From: Lactobacillus kimbladii
GTDB lineage: Bacteria; Bacillota; Bacilli; Lactobacillales; Lactobacillaceae
Length of the DNA: 64,000 bases
NCBI RefSeq assembly: GCF_000970755.1
Contig: NZ_KQ034007.1
Location: 510,240-574,239, forward strand
Reading direction: 5' to 3'
A program made the translations under genes and the position numbers. The notes beneath the pieces are model-generated. The model was not told the origin of the DNA and made no database searches. It saw only the letters and a list, made by a program, of their open reading frames with translations. Below, one piece after another: positions 1 to 8,644 of this stretch (its first letter is position 1; each line of letters opens with the position of its first letter).

Positions 1-42
1 AGAAGTCATGTTTTTTATTTAATTAATTTAATAGCCTTATTC

Positions 43-71
43 TTGTTAAAAGTAATAAATTTATTTATAAT
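43..71 (+). promoter_or_regulatory. Promoter of the cation ATPase leader
   Basis: TTGTTA at 43-48 and a perfect TATAAT at 66-71 are separated by 17 bases, a good sigma-A promoter. Transcription would start near 78, just before the conserved riboswitch bases, leaving a leader of about 130 nt ahead of the ATPase gene. Confidence 0.7.
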
Positions 72-77
72 AAGAAA

Positions 78-192
78 CATCATAAGGGAGTAACAGCAAT
101 TACTTGCGATAAGCCCAACACCCGAAGAAATACTTCTGGACTTATCTTAAATAGTGAGACTTGTGTGTGTTGTACATATAAGTCTCTTTTTT
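78..192 (+). promoter_or_regulatory. Probable yybP-ykoY type (Mn2+) riboswitch with terminator
   Basis: The leader has a short closing helix (82-86 with 141-145) next to a GGGAGTA loop (86-92), a small GCAA/TTGC hairpin (96-107), and a GAAG/CTTC hairpin (124-135) preceded by an ACCCGA loop. This resembles the paired L1/L3 loops of the yybP-ykoY manganese family. A 13-bp stem (156-168 with 174-186, two G-U pairs) followed by six T residues forms an intrinsic terminator that ends just before the Shine-Dalgarno. Members of this family are known to switch on P-type ATPase exporters in lactic acid bacteria, which fits the next gene. The consensus is GGGGAGTAG and one G is missing here, so the family call is not certain; the attenuator itself is clear. 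Confidence 0.6.
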
Positions 193-208
193 GTTATAGG
201 AGGTAAAG

Positions 209-2878
209 ATGCCCCGGAATTTTTACAATCAAAAAATTGAGGATGTTGCAAAGGACTTTGCAACGTCTGTATCCAGTGGTTTAAAAGCGAGTCAAATAGA
301 TGGATTACGAGCACAGTATGGTTCTAATAGTTTGACTAGCAAAAAGAAAGTTAGCATTTGGCAACGCTTTTTAGCACAATTTAAGGATTTCATGATCATT
401 GTTTTGATAGTTGCAGCATTGCTTTCCGGCTTTGTGGCTCAAGAATGGACAGATGCGGCAATTATTATGATTGTGGTCATCTTGAACGCTGTTTTAGGCG
501 TTTTTCAAGAAACACGTTCTGAAGAAGCAATTAATGCGTTAAAGAAAATGGCTACTCCTAACGCCCATGTTCGGCGCGATGGTCAAATTGTAGAAATACC
601 AAGTACGGAACTAGTACCTGGGGATGTGGTCTTGCTTGAAGCAGGTGATGTCGTACCGGCAGATTTGCGGTTGACTCTTACTAAAAGTCTCAAAATCGAA
701 GAATCAGCTTTGACTGGTGAGTCCGTTCCGGTTGATAAAGATAGTGAACCTGTAAATGAAAAAAAGCTAGCACTAGCCGACCAGGATAATATGGCATTTG
801 CTAATACCAATGTCACATATGGTCGTGGTGAAGGAATTGTTACCGCAACAGGTATGACCACTGAGGTCGGTAAAATAGCTACAATGCTTAACAACACTGA
901 TGAAACGGATACACCATTAAAGCGTAATCTCAACCAGTTAGGCAAAACGTTAACTATCATGATCCTGCTAATCTGTGCTGTGGTCTTTGTTGTAGGCTTT
1001 TTTACCAAAAAGGGTACGGAACCCACAGATAAGTTAGCAATCGATATGTTCTTAGTAGCTGTCTCACTTGCTGTTGCAGCAATTCCGGAAGGTTTACCTG
1101 CAATCGTAACTATTATTTTGGCTCTAGGTACTCAGGTAATGGCCAAGCACAATTCAATTGTGCGTAAGTTGCCAGCAGTAGAAACTTTAGGGGCAACGGA
1201 TATCATCTGTTCTGATAAAACTGGTACTTTAACTCAAAATAAAATGACAGTTGAACAAGTTTATTATGATAACCAGGTTCATAATTCTTCAAATAGCATT
1301 AATCATGATAATCATGCTTTGATGGCAATGGTTTTAGCTAATGATTCAAAACTTGATGATAACAATCAATTGTTGGGCGACCCAACTGAAACAGCTTTGA
1401 TTCAGTATGCGCTTGACCAAAAAATTGATGTGCATAATTTACTTGCAAATCATAAGAGACTCCAGGAAGTGCCATTTGATTCCGGCCGTAAATTAATGAG
1501 TACTATTAATGAAGACAGCGGTCAATATTTTGTAGCGGTTAAAGGGGCACCAGATCAACTGCTTAAACGGGTAACGCGGATTGAACTTGATGGTAAAGTC
1601 AGTGAGATCACTGAGAAGCAAAAAGATGAAATTATGCTTTCAAATCAGAACATGGCTAAAAACGCCTTGCGGGTTTTGGGGCTAGCTTATAAACCAGTTG
1701 AGCAATTATATGATGATCCTGCAACTGATAATGTTGAGCAGGACTTGATTTTTGCTGGCTTGGTAGGGATGATAGACCCAGAGCGTCCTGAAGCAAAAGA
1801 GGCTATTAAAGAAGCTCACAGTGCCGGTATTAGAACAGTTATGATTACAGGTGACTTTCAAGTCACTGCTCAGGCAATTGCAGAAAGACTGGGCATTTTG
1901 AAGCCTGGCCAAGATGAGCGGGTAGTTACCGGTGCACAGCTGGATGAATTTAGTGATGAATATCTGGAAAAGCATGTAGCTGATTTTGATGTTTATGCCA
2001 GGGTTTCTCCAGAACACAAAGTTCGTATCGTTAAGGCCTGGCAAGCCCAAGGCAAAATTGTGGCTATGACAGGGGACGGAGTTAACGACGCACCTAGTTT
2101 AAAGCAAGCTGATATTGGAATTGGTATGGGCATCACTGGTACAGAAGTGTCAAAAGGTGCCAGTGATATGGTTTTAGCAGACGATAACTTTGCCACTATT
2201 GTTGAAGCAGTAAAACAAGGACGCAAGGTCTTTAGCAATATTCAAAAAGCTATTCTTTACCTCATGAGTTGTAACGTTGGGGAAGTTTTAACAGTATTTA
2301 TGATGACCATGTTGGGCTGGGATATTTTGGCTCCAGTGCAATTGCTGTGGATTAACTTGGTAACAGATACTTTACCTGCTATTGCTCTGGGTCTTGAACC
2401 AGTTGAAAAAGGCATTATGAAACGGACACCCCGGGGTAAAAAATCAAACTTCTTTAGTGGTGGCGTTGCCAGCTCAATTGTTTATCAAGGAATACTAGAA
2501 GGTGTCATTGTTTTAACCACTTATCAACTAGGCTTAAATTTTGGTCCTCATATGGGTAATGCCAACCTGCAACATGCTGATGCTTTGACTATGGCTTTCC
2601 TCACTTTAGGCTTAATTCAACTGTTTCATGCTTTTAATTCTAAGTATATTCATCAATCAGTTTTTTCTAAAAGGACATTTGCTAATAAATGGTTTAATTG
2701 GGCGATACTAATTTCTGCTGTAGTCATGGCGGCAGTTGAACTACCTTTTATGACTAAGTTCTTTGATGTCACAGAATTGAATTCCACACAATGGTTGATA
2801 GTTTTAGGTGCCGGAATCTGTATGATCGTGATAGTTGAAATTGTAAAAGCATTTCAACGTCTAGCAGGCAAAAAGTAG
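209..2878 (+). CDS. P2-type cation-transporting ATPase (Ca2+/Mn2+ export)
   Basis: This is a membrane pump of 889 residues, the usual size for PacL/YoaB-like P2A ATPases. It shows an N-terminal cation-ATPase domain, paired membrane helices near residues 55-100, the ion-site helix motif PEGLPAIV near 293, the phosphorylation motif DKTGT with Asp336, the hinge motif TGDGVNDAP, and about six C-terminal membrane helices. AGGAGGT at 198-204 sets the ATG start. SERCA-like pumps export Ca2+, but relatives in lactic acid bacteria placed behind a manganese riboswitch export Mn2+, and the leader here points to that. Ion specificity is inferred. It is transcribed alone and ends at a hairpin shared with the convergent neighbour. 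Confidence 0.9.
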   Translation: MPRNFYNQKIEDVAKDFATSVSSGLKASQIDGLRAQYGSNSLTSKKKVSIWQRFLAQFKDFMIIVLIVAALLSGFVAQEWTDAAIIMIVVILNAVLGVFQETRSEEAINALKKMATPNAHVRRDGQIVEIPSTELVPGDVVLLEAGDVVPADLRLTLTKSLKIEESALTGESVPVDKDSEPVNEKKLALADQDNMAFANTNVTYGRGEGIVTATGMTTEVGKIATMLNNTDETDTPLKRNLNQLGKTLTIMILLICAVVFVVGFFTKKGTEPTDKLAIDMFLVAVSLAVAAIPEGLPAIVTIILALGTQVMAKHNSIVRKLPAVETLGATDIICSDKTGTLTQNKMTVEQVYYDNQVHNSSNSINHDNHALMAMVLANDSKLDDNNQLLGDPTETALIQYALDQKIDVHNLLANHKRLQEVPFDSGRKLMSTINEDSGQYFVAVKGAPDQLLKRVTRIELDGKVSEITEKQKDEIMLSNQNMAKNALRVLGLAYKPVEQLYDDPATDNVEQDLIFAGLVGMIDPERPEAKEAIKEAHSAGIRTVMITGDFQVTAQAIAERLGILKPGQDERVVTGAQLDEFSDEYLEKHVADFDVYARVSPEHKVRIVKAWQAQGKIVAMTGDGVNDAPSLKQADIGIGMGITGTEVSKGASDMVLADDNFATIVEAVKQGRKVFSNIQKAILYLMSCNVGEVLTVFMMTMLGWDILAPVQLLWINLVTDTLPAIALGLEPVEKGIMKRTPRGKKSNFFSGGVASSIVYQGILEGVIVLTTYQLGLNFGPHMGNANLQHADALTMAFLTLGLIQLFHAFNSKYIHQSVFSKRTFANKWFNWAILISAVVMAAVELPFMTKFFDVTELNSTQWLIVLGAGICMIVIVEIVKAFQRLAGKK

Positions 2879-2895
2879 AAAGCTATACATAATAA

Positions 2896-2936
2896 AAAGC
2901 TCCACAATCTTAATTTAGGTTGCGGAACTTTTTTAG
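2896..2936. terminator. Bidirectional terminator
   Basis: A hairpin pairs AAGCTCCACAATCT-type bases with AGGTTGCGGAACTT and is flanked by A and T runs. It serves both the ATPase gene and the convergent methionine sulfoxide reductase gene. Confidence 0.75.
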
Positions 2937-2937
2937 T

Positions 2938-3387
2938 TTATTTTGAAACAAGATCAGCTATTTTTTGTAAATATTCAGCATCAATTTGATCAAATCTGGC
3001 AAAATCATTGCTGTCAAGGTCAAGAACAGCAAGAAGTTTCTTATTGTGAATAATAGGAACAACGATTTCTGAATTGGTATTAGCATCGCAGGCAATATGA
3101 CCACTAAACTCGTGAACATTAGGAACAATTTGAATTTGACCTGTTTCTGCAGCTTTTCCGCAGACGCCCTTTCCTAATTGAATATGCATACAGGCGACTG
3201 GCCCTTGAAAAGGTCCTAAAATGAGCTCTTGCTCTTGAAAGCGATAAAATCCGGCATAACTTACTTCGGGTAAACCATTAAATAGTAGTGCACTAATGTT
3301 ACTCATATTGGCAATTAAATCATGTTCACCTTGAAGAAGACTGCCAGCCTGTTTTAAAAGTAATTTATAATTTTTTTCTTTATTCAT
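2938..3387 (-). CDS. msrC: GAF-domain free methionine-(R)-sulfoxide reductase
   Basis: This cytosolic GAF-domain enzyme of 149 residues reduces free methionine-R-sulfoxide to methionine. Three cysteines (66, 76, 100) have the same spacing, 10 and 24 residues, as the catalytic Cys84/94/118 of E. coli fRMsr. They lie in the family motifs GKGVCGKAAETG and HIACDANTNSEIVVP. The ATG start has a clear AAGGAG site. It is a single gene convergent with the ATPase. The role is repair of oxidised methionine pools under oxidative stress. Confidence 0.9.
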   Translation of the reverse strand: MNKEKNYKLLLKQAGSLLQGEHDLIANMSNISALLFNGLPEVSYAGFYRFQEQELILGPFQGPVACMHIQLGKGVCGKAAETGQIQIVPNVHEFSGHIACDANTNSEIVVPIIHNKKLLAVLDLDSNDFARFDQIDAEYLQKIADLVSK

Positions 3388-3718
3388 AAGTTTTCTCCTT
3401 AATTAGAGTGTATGCTAGTCAAACTATTTTGGAAAGAAAAAATGCAAATAAGAGTATATTTTTCACAGATATTTTTAATTATAACTGGTATTTTTTGACA
3501 TTGAATTATTATTAATGAACATACAAAAATGCTTTTTATTACCATACTTTCCCGTCACAACGCTAACTAAGTGATTTTCAGGTCAATGTGAATTAAGCAG
3601 ATCTTTCTATAAATTTTTATTAAAAACACTGTATTACTTTTAAAATTCTTAACGGTTATAGTAAAATAGATTCTACAACTTATTATTTCATGCATTGATT
3701 ATGAAAGGGGCGATGACA
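3388..3718. other. Intergenic region between msrC and the glutamine ABC operon
   Basis: This divergent 331-bp gap must hold promoters for both flanking units. It is AT-rich. I find no intact gene and no strong hairpin. TAAAAT at 3662-3667 is a possible -10 for the operon, without a convincing -35. Confidence 0.5.
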
Positions 3719-4456
3719 ATGTCGATGATAGAGTTCCATGACGTGCAAAAATTTTATGGCCATTTTCATGCACTGCACGACATTAATTTAGAGATTGATG
3801 AAGGTGAAACGGTGGTTCTGATTGGACCATCTGGTTCAGGTAAGAGTACTTTAGTACGGACCGTAAACGGGCTTGAATCAATCCAGAAAGGTAAGTTAAT
3901 AGTTAACGGTCACGATCTTTCAGATCCAAAGACCAACCTCAACATCTTACGGAGTGATGTTGGGATGGTTTTCCAGCACTTTAATTTATACAAAAATAAA
4001 GATGTACTGGAAAATATTATGTTAGCTCCCAGAATAGTAAGCCACATGCCTGAAGAAGAAAATAAAAAACAGGCTTTAGACCTACTTGACATGGTGGGGT
4101 TACGCAAATGGGCACATAATATGCCTTCACAAATTTCTGGTGGTCAAAAGCAGCGTGTTGCTATTGCCAGAACATTGGCAATGAGACCAAAACTTATTTT
4201 ATATGATGAACCAACTTCTGCTCTTGATCCGGAAATGATTGATGATGTTTTACAAGTTATGAAGAGAGTTACCACAGAAAGTGGTATGACTTCATTAATT
4301 GTTACTCACGAAATGGGTTTTGCTAAAGAGGTAGCAAATAGAGTTATCTTTATGGATCAAGGCCGAATTGTTGAGGATGATGATAGCGAAAGCTTCTTTA
4401 AACAGCCTAAGACGGAGCGGGCACAACAATTTTTGAGTAAAATTATTTCTCACTAA
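3719..4456 (+). CDS. glnQ: Polar amino acid ABC transporter ATPase (GlnQ type)
   Basis: This is the cytosolic ATPase of an importer, 245 residues. It has Walker A GPSGSGKST, Q-loop VFQHFNLY, signature SGGQKQRVAIARTLA, Walker B LILYDEPTSALD and the switch histidine in THEMGF, the usual layout of the HisP/GlnQ family. An in-frame TTG lies upstream at 3695, but AAAGGGG at 3704-3710 sits eight bases from the ATG at 3719, so that start is preferred. It is the first gene of a four-gene unit with its substrate-binding lipoprotein and two permeases. Confidence 0.92.
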   Translation: MSMIEFHDVQKFYGHFHALHDINLEIDEGETVVLIGPSGSGKSTLVRTVNGLESIQKGKLIVNGHDLSDPKTNLNILRSDVGMVFQHFNLYKNKDVLENIMLAPRIVSHMPEEENKKQALDLLDMVGLRKWAHNMPSQISGGQKQRVAIARTLAMRPKLILYDEPTSALDPEMIDDVLQVMKRVTTESGMTSLIVTHEMGFAKEVANRVIFMDQGRIVEDDDSESFFKQPKTERAQQFLSKIISH

Positions 4457-4467
4457 GGAGGCCAATT

Positions 4468-5283
4468 ATGAAAAAGAAATTTTGGCTGTTTCCTTTATTA
4501 GCATGTATTTTGATGTTAACCGGTTGTGGTAAAAGTCTTAGTGATCAATCTGTTTTAAATAATGCCAAACAAGCAAATACTATTGTTTGGGGTGTTAAAG
4601 GTGATGTTAAACTTTTTGGCTTAATTGATGTTAAGGATGGTCAGCAAAAAGGTTTTGATGTTGATATGGCAAAACATATTACAAAGCATATATTGGGACC
4701 TCAAGGAAAAGCTGAGTTTGTTACAACAACATCTCAATCCAGAATCCCACTTTTAAAGAACGGAAATGTGGATGCAGTTATAGCCACGATGTCAATCACG
4801 CCCGAGCGTAAAAAGATTATTTCTTTTTCAAAGTCATATTTTGACGCGGGTCAGTCACTTTTAGTTCCTAAAGATTCTTCAATCAAGAGTACAAAGGACC
4901 TTAATGGTAAGACAGTTATCGGTGTTGTAGGCGCAAACTCAGTTGACAACATTAAAAAGGTGGCTCCAAGAGCAAAAGTGATTGAATTGCAAGACTATGC
5001 TCAGGCAATGAACGCCTTAAAATCACATCAGGGGGATGCATTAACTACTGATAACGGAATTTTATTTGGGTTAGCAGTGCAAAATCCGGGCTACGAAGTC
5101 CGTGGTGGTACTTTTACTGTTGAACCATACGGTGTTGCGGTTAACAAGGGACAAACCTCATTTACTGAAGCTGTAGACAAGGCAGTTCTTGAGATGCAGC
5201 ATAATGGTGAATATAATCGCTTAATTAAAAAGTGGTTTGGCGATGTTCCAGGATTTAAATATAAGGAGCTGTATCGCCGATGA
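4468..5283 (+). CDS. glnH: Glutamine-type substrate-binding lipoprotein
   Basis: This extracellular lipoprotein of 271 residues has a signal peptide and lipobox LTGC, with the lipidated residue Cys20. The rest is a family 3 periplasmic-binding fold (SBP_bac_3): GFDVDMAKHI, then IPLLKNGNVDAVIATMSITPER, then the KDLNGKTVIGV hinge region. It captures a polar amino acid, probably glutamine or glutamate, and delivers it to the two permeases that follow. AAGGAGG lies just before the ATG. Its last bases overlap the next gene by four (ATGA). The exact ligand cannot be read from sequence. Confidence 0.88.
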   Translation: MKKKFWLFPLLACILMLTGCGKSLSDQSVLNNAKQANTIVWGVKGDVKLFGLIDVKDGQQKGFDVDMAKHITKHILGPQGKAEFVTTTSQSRIPLLKNGNVDAVIATMSITPERKKIISFSKSYFDAGQSLLVPKDSSIKSTKDLNGKTVIGVVGANSVDNIKKVAPRAKVIELQDYAQAMNALKSHQGDALTTDNGILFGLAVQNPGYEVRGGTFTVEPYGVAVNKGQTSFTEAVDKAVLEMQHNGEYNRLIKKWFGDVPGFKYKELYRR

Positions 5284-5918
5284 TTAATATTTTTTCAAAA
5301 TTCAGCAGCCAGCTGTTTGTTGGTTTAGGCTGGACAATACTATCTAGTGTAATTGCTTTATTTTTCAGTTTAATAATAGGAACAATATTTGCAATTATGG
5401 AAGTCGTTCCAAGTAAAGTAATGCGTGTAATTGGACATGCTTATGTGGAAATAATGCGTAACATTCCTTTGCTTGTAATTACTATGTTTTTCTATTTAGT
5501 AATTCCTATGTATGTCGTTAAAATAAACGGCTTTACTGCTGGAACAATTGGGTTAACTCTATATACTTCTGCTTTTATTGCCGAGACAATTCGTTCAGGA
5601 ATTCAGTCTGTTTCCGGCGGTCAAATGGAAGGTGCAAGATCAACTGGTATGACCTACTGGCAGGCAATGCGGTATATAATTTTGCCTCAGGCATTCAAGA
5701 TAGTAATACCACCTTTAGGAAATCAGTTTGTTAATTTGGTCAAAAATTCTTCAGTTCTAGCCTTTGTAGCAGGATTTGATTTAATGTACCAAGCAAATTC
5801 AATTGCATCAGCAACTTTTGACACTATTAACAGTTATTTAGTTGTAGGTGTTTTATATCTGATTGTTACTCTGCCTATTAGTTATTATATGCGGCATCTG
5901 GAAAAGAAATTAGGTTAA
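5280..5918 (+). CDS. glnP: Amino acid ABC transporter permease
   Basis: This permease of 212 residues belongs to the HisM family (BPD_transp_1), with about five membrane helices. The ATPase-contact EAA loop reads QMEGARSTGMTYWQAMRYIILPQA. The start overlaps the glnH stop by four bases, implying translational coupling. It pairs with the next, similar permease as a heterodimer. Naming as glnP rests on position and family only. Confidence 0.88.
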   Translation: MINIFSKFSSQLFVGLGWTILSSVIALFFSLIIGTIFAIMEVVPSKVMRVIGHAYVEIMRNIPLLVITMFFYLVIPMYVVKINGFTAGTIGLTLYTSAFIAETIRSGIQSVSGGQMEGARSTGMTYWQAMRYIILPQAFKIVIPPLGNQFVNLVKNSSVLAFVAGFDLMYQANSIASATFDTINSYLVVGVLYLIVTLPISYYMRHLEKKLG

Positions 5919-5934
5919 AAGGAGGTACTAGAAA

Positions 5935-6588
5935 ATGCAAAATTGGGTTAACGCCTTTTCGTGGCTTAATGTGCGCTTTTTGTTGATGGGCCTCTGGGTA
6001 ACTATTTACATCTCCGTAATTTCAGTCATTCTAAGCTTTATTATTGGTTCCATTTTAGGAATAATTAGATATTCTAAAATTAAATATGTTTCAGCAATTG
6101 TAGGTTTCGTTATTGATATTATTCGTAACATTCCTTTGCTGCTAATTATCTTTTTTACTTATTTTGGACTGCCCAACTTTGGTTTAAGGCCAGAAACAAT
6201 ACCGGCGGCGATTATTGCAATGACAGTATTTGAATCCTGCATGATTGCTGAAATTGTGCGTTCAGGTATTCAATCCGTTTCTATCGGTCAGATGGAAGGT
6301 GCAAGATCAACTGGCATGTCCTTTGTTCAGGCTTTATGGCATGTTGTACTGCCTCAGGCTTATAAGAACATGATTCCAACGATTATCAGTCAGTTTGTTT
6401 CTCTGATTAAGGACACATCTTTGGCCACAATCATCGTAGTGCCGGAAATGATGCAACACGCGCAAGTTATTTATGGTCAAAATGCAAATTATATTTTGCC
6501 TATGTTTGCTGCCTTAGCTGTATTGTACTTTGCAGTTTGCTTCACACTTTCAATTGTTGGTAGTGTGATTGGTAAGCATTTGTCTTAA
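5935..6588 (+). CDS. glnM: Amino acid ABC transporter permease
   Basis: This is the second permease of the system, 217 residues, with the same EAA loop (QMEGARSTGMSFVQALWHVVLPQA) as its neighbour, showing that the pair arose by duplication. AAGGAGGT at 5919-5926 precedes the ATG. It closes the four-gene unit; a strong terminator follows about 25 bases downstream. Confidence 0.88.
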   Translation: MQNWVNAFSWLNVRFLLMGLWVTIYISVISVILSFIIGSILGIIRYSKIKYVSAIVGFVIDIIRNIPLLLIIFFTYFGLPNFGLRPETIPAAIIAMTVFESCMIAEIVRSGIQSVSIGQMEGARSTGMSFVQALWHVVLPQAYKNMIPTIISQFVSLIKDTSLATIIVVPEMMQHAQVIYGQNANYILPMFAALAVLYFAVCFTLSIVGSVIGKHLS

Positions 6589-6612
6589 ATAAGAATTTAA
6601 TTAGCAATTATT

Positions 6613-6648
6613 AAAAAGCATTTCACTAGTTTGTGAAGTGCTTTTTTT
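6613..6648 (+). terminator. Terminator of the glutamine ABC operon
   Basis: A 14-bp stem (6613-6626 with about 6632-6645, one G-U pair) carrying AAAAAGCA and TGCTTTTT arms is followed by a T run. Confidence 0.8.
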
Positions 6649-6750
6649 GCATACTTTGATATATAGGTAATTGGTTTATACCAGTTCACAAACTTTTTAT
6701 TATTTTTTTACTAAGTGATCCCTTTTTATTAAATATTTTTAAGAAAACTC

Positions 6751-6800
6751 TTGACATATTAAAAACTAGCGATTATCTTATAATATAACATCATATAACA
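6751..6800 (+). promoter_or_regulatory. Promoter and candidate operator of the frl-opp operon
   Basis: TTGACA at 6751-6756 is followed after 17 bases by TATCTT at 6774-6779; an alternative TATAAT at 6779-6784 is too far from it. Directly downstream are two TATAACA copies exactly 10 bases apart (6784-6790 and 6794-6800). The reverse complement TGTTATA (or AGTTATA) also occurs twice ahead of the GntR gene at 14963-14988. These repeats are a candidate binding site for that regulator. Confidence 0.5.
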
Positions 6801-6821
6801 AGAATGATTGAGAGGTTAAAA

Positions 6822-7799
6822 ATGAAAAAAGAATATCAACAAGAAATTAAGAACGCCCTTGCTGCTACAGAGAAGCTTGATGGCATTAATCATGTTTATT
6901 TTGTAGCTTGTGGAGGATCTATGGCTTTTATGCAGCCAGCTGAATATATTTTCAATCGTGAATGTGATATTCCAGCTACAATTTTACCTGCACGAGAATT
7001 CACAACTCGCAATCCTCATGATTTAGGCAAGCATAGTTTAGTAGTTTCTTGTTCACATTCAGGTACTACACCAGAAACAAATGAGGCAGTTAATTTCGCC
7101 AAAGGTAAAGGGGCTCTCACAGTCGGCATTACCTACACGGTAGGTTCTGACTTAGAAAAGAACTCAGATTTTACTTTGCATTATAGCTGGGGCAAAGGAA
7201 CGGATGCTTCTGATTTAAATAATGGAGTTTTATATGGTTTCTTGTTTAGCTTATTGAAGTCTGTAACTGGTGATAATAAATATGAAAAAGGCTTGGAAGC
7301 TTTGGATAGTCTAGAAACTATGGCTGACAGGGTAAGAAAGCAATTTGGCGAAACTGCTAAGAAGTGGACCAGTGAATTAAAACGTGAAAAATTAATTTAT
7401 GCTGTAGGATCAGGTATTAATACTGGAGAAACATATTCATTTTCAGCATGCTGGCTTCAAGAAATGCAATGGATTCATAGTGGATATATCAATTCTGCCG
7501 AGTATTTCCACGGTCCTTTTGAAGTAACAGATTTTGATGTGCCATTTATCATTTGTAAAGGATTAGGCGTTACCAGAAAGATGGATCAACGTGTAATCGA
7601 TTTTGCTAAAAAGCATAGTCAAAAAGTTTATGTAATTGACGACGCCGACTTTGATATGCATGAAGTAGACGACGACTTTAAAGAATACTATTCTCAGATT
7701 CTTTCAGGAGTAGCTTTCCGTCAATTAGCCGAAGGATTTGCTTATGAAAGAGGACACTCATTAGATGTTCGTCGTTATATGGGACATCTCGATTATTAA
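6822..7799 (+). CDS. frlB: FrlB-like fructoselysine-6-phosphate deglycase (SIS domain)
   Basis: This is a cytosolic enzyme of 325 residues with two SIS domains, the length of known FrlB proteins. It should split phosphorylated Amadori products (for example fructoselysine 6-phosphate) into glucose 6-phosphate and the free amine. Supporting segments are VYFVACGGSMAF, the sugar-phosphate loop SCSHSGTTPETNEAV, SAEYFHGPFEV and the C-terminal DVRRYMGHLDY, which matches the RRYxGxxxY end of FrlB. GAGAGG at 6810-6815 lies six bases before the ATG chosen; an in-frame ATG at 6804 lacks a site. Pairing with a FrlD-like kinase strengthens the call. The amine portion, including possible peptide substrates, is unknown. 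Confidence 0.8.
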   Translation: MKKEYQQEIKNALAATEKLDGINHVYFVACGGSMAFMQPAEYIFNRECDIPATILPAREFTTRNPHDLGKHSLVVSCSHSGTTPETNEAVNFAKGKGALTVGITYTVGSDLEKNSDFTLHYSWGKGTDASDLNNGVLYGFLFSLLKSVTGDNKYEKGLEALDSLETMADRVRKQFGETAKKWTSELKREKLIYAVGSGINTGETYSFSACWLQEMQWIHSGYINSAEYFHGPFEVTDFDVPFIICKGLGVTRKMDQRVIDFAKKHSQKVYVIDDADFDMHEVDDDFKEYYSQILSGVAFRQLAEGFAYERGHSLDVRRYMGHLDY

Positions 7800-7813
7800 A
7801 AAGGCTGCAAATC

Positions 7814-8629
7814 ATGAAAATAATTGCAGTTGGTGACAATGTGGCTGACACATACATCAAGCAAAAGGTATTTTTTCCAGGCGGAAATTGTGTCAATGTA
7901 GCAGTTGATGCCAAAAAGGCAGGAGCTGATGTATCAGCTTACCTGGGAATGTTTGGAGATGACGATCGGGCACAGCATATTAAACAATCTTTAACAGAAG
8001 AAAATGTGGAACTCATTAATTGTCGTAAGGTTTATGCTCCCACGGCACAGCCTCGAGTTATCCTCACAGATGATGGTGATAGAACTTTTGCCCCTGGCCC
8101 TAAAAATTCAGTAATGCATTTGTTATCCTTAAGGCTTACGCCGACGGATTTTGCGGAAATAAAAAAATTTGATGTAGTTCACGTTGGAATTGACTCAGGA
8201 ATTGAAAACTATCTTGATGAACTGCATCATATTACCAAAGTATCATTTGATTTTTCAGATTCTCGTAATGAAAGTTATTTTAAACGTGTTTTGCCTTTTG
8301 TAGATTATGCTTTCTTTTCTGGTTCGGAAATGTCGGATGAACAAGTAGAAGGTTTTGCTAAAAAATATCTAACTTTGGGACCAAAAGTCATTGTTATAAC
8401 TCGCGGTGCCAAGCCAGCTTTTTTGTTGACATCGCAAGAGTCCTTTTATCAAGAACCACAAACCGTGAAGATTGTCGACACGATGGGAGCAGGTGACAGC
8501 TTTATTGCCGGCTTTCTAGTTTCCTATTTAAATCAAAATAATCTGCAAGAAGCTGCTTTAGCTGCTAGTAAAAATGCTGCAGTTACTTGCCAACTATCTG
8601 GTGGCTTTGGTCATCAGAAATCTTTTTAG
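7814..8629 (+). CDS. frlD: FrlD-like fructoselysine 6-kinase (PfkB family)
   Basis: This PfkB-family sugar kinase of 271 residues is close in length to FrlD. Segments match FrlD in order: GDN..D.Y at the start, FPGGNCVNVAV (substrate side), FDFSDSR in the middle, and the catalytic DTMGAGDSFIAGF near the C-terminus with the base Asp in GAGD. It should phosphorylate the imported Amadori compound on the sugar 6-position, supplying FrlB, whose gene lies 14 bases upstream. Other PfkB sugars are possible, but the frlB neighbour makes this reading the best. Confidence 0.8.
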   Translation: MKIIAVGDNVADTYIKQKVFFPGGNCVNVAVDAKKAGADVSAYLGMFGDDDRAQHIKQSLTEENVELINCRKVYAPTAQPRVILTDDGDRTFAPGPKNSVMHLLSLRLTPTDFAEIKKFDVVHVGIDSGIENYLDELHHITKVSFDFSDSRNESYFKRVLPFVDYAFFSGSEMSDEQVEGFAKKYLTLGPKVIVITRGAKPAFLLTSQESFYQEPQTVKIVDTMGAGDSFIAGFLVSYLNQNNLQEAALAASKNAAVTCQLSGGFGHQKSF

Positions 8630-8644
8630 AAAAGAGTGATATTT

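Noticed and set aside
583-1026. A 147-codon frame opposite the ATPase gene
   Set aside because: Hydrophobic serine-rich translation is the mirror of a well-conserved gene; no start signal.
6822-7799. GlmS-like or AgaS isomerase reading of the SIS protein
   Set aside because: No glutaminase domain, and the C-terminal RRYxGxxxY plus FrlD neighbour fit FrlB better.
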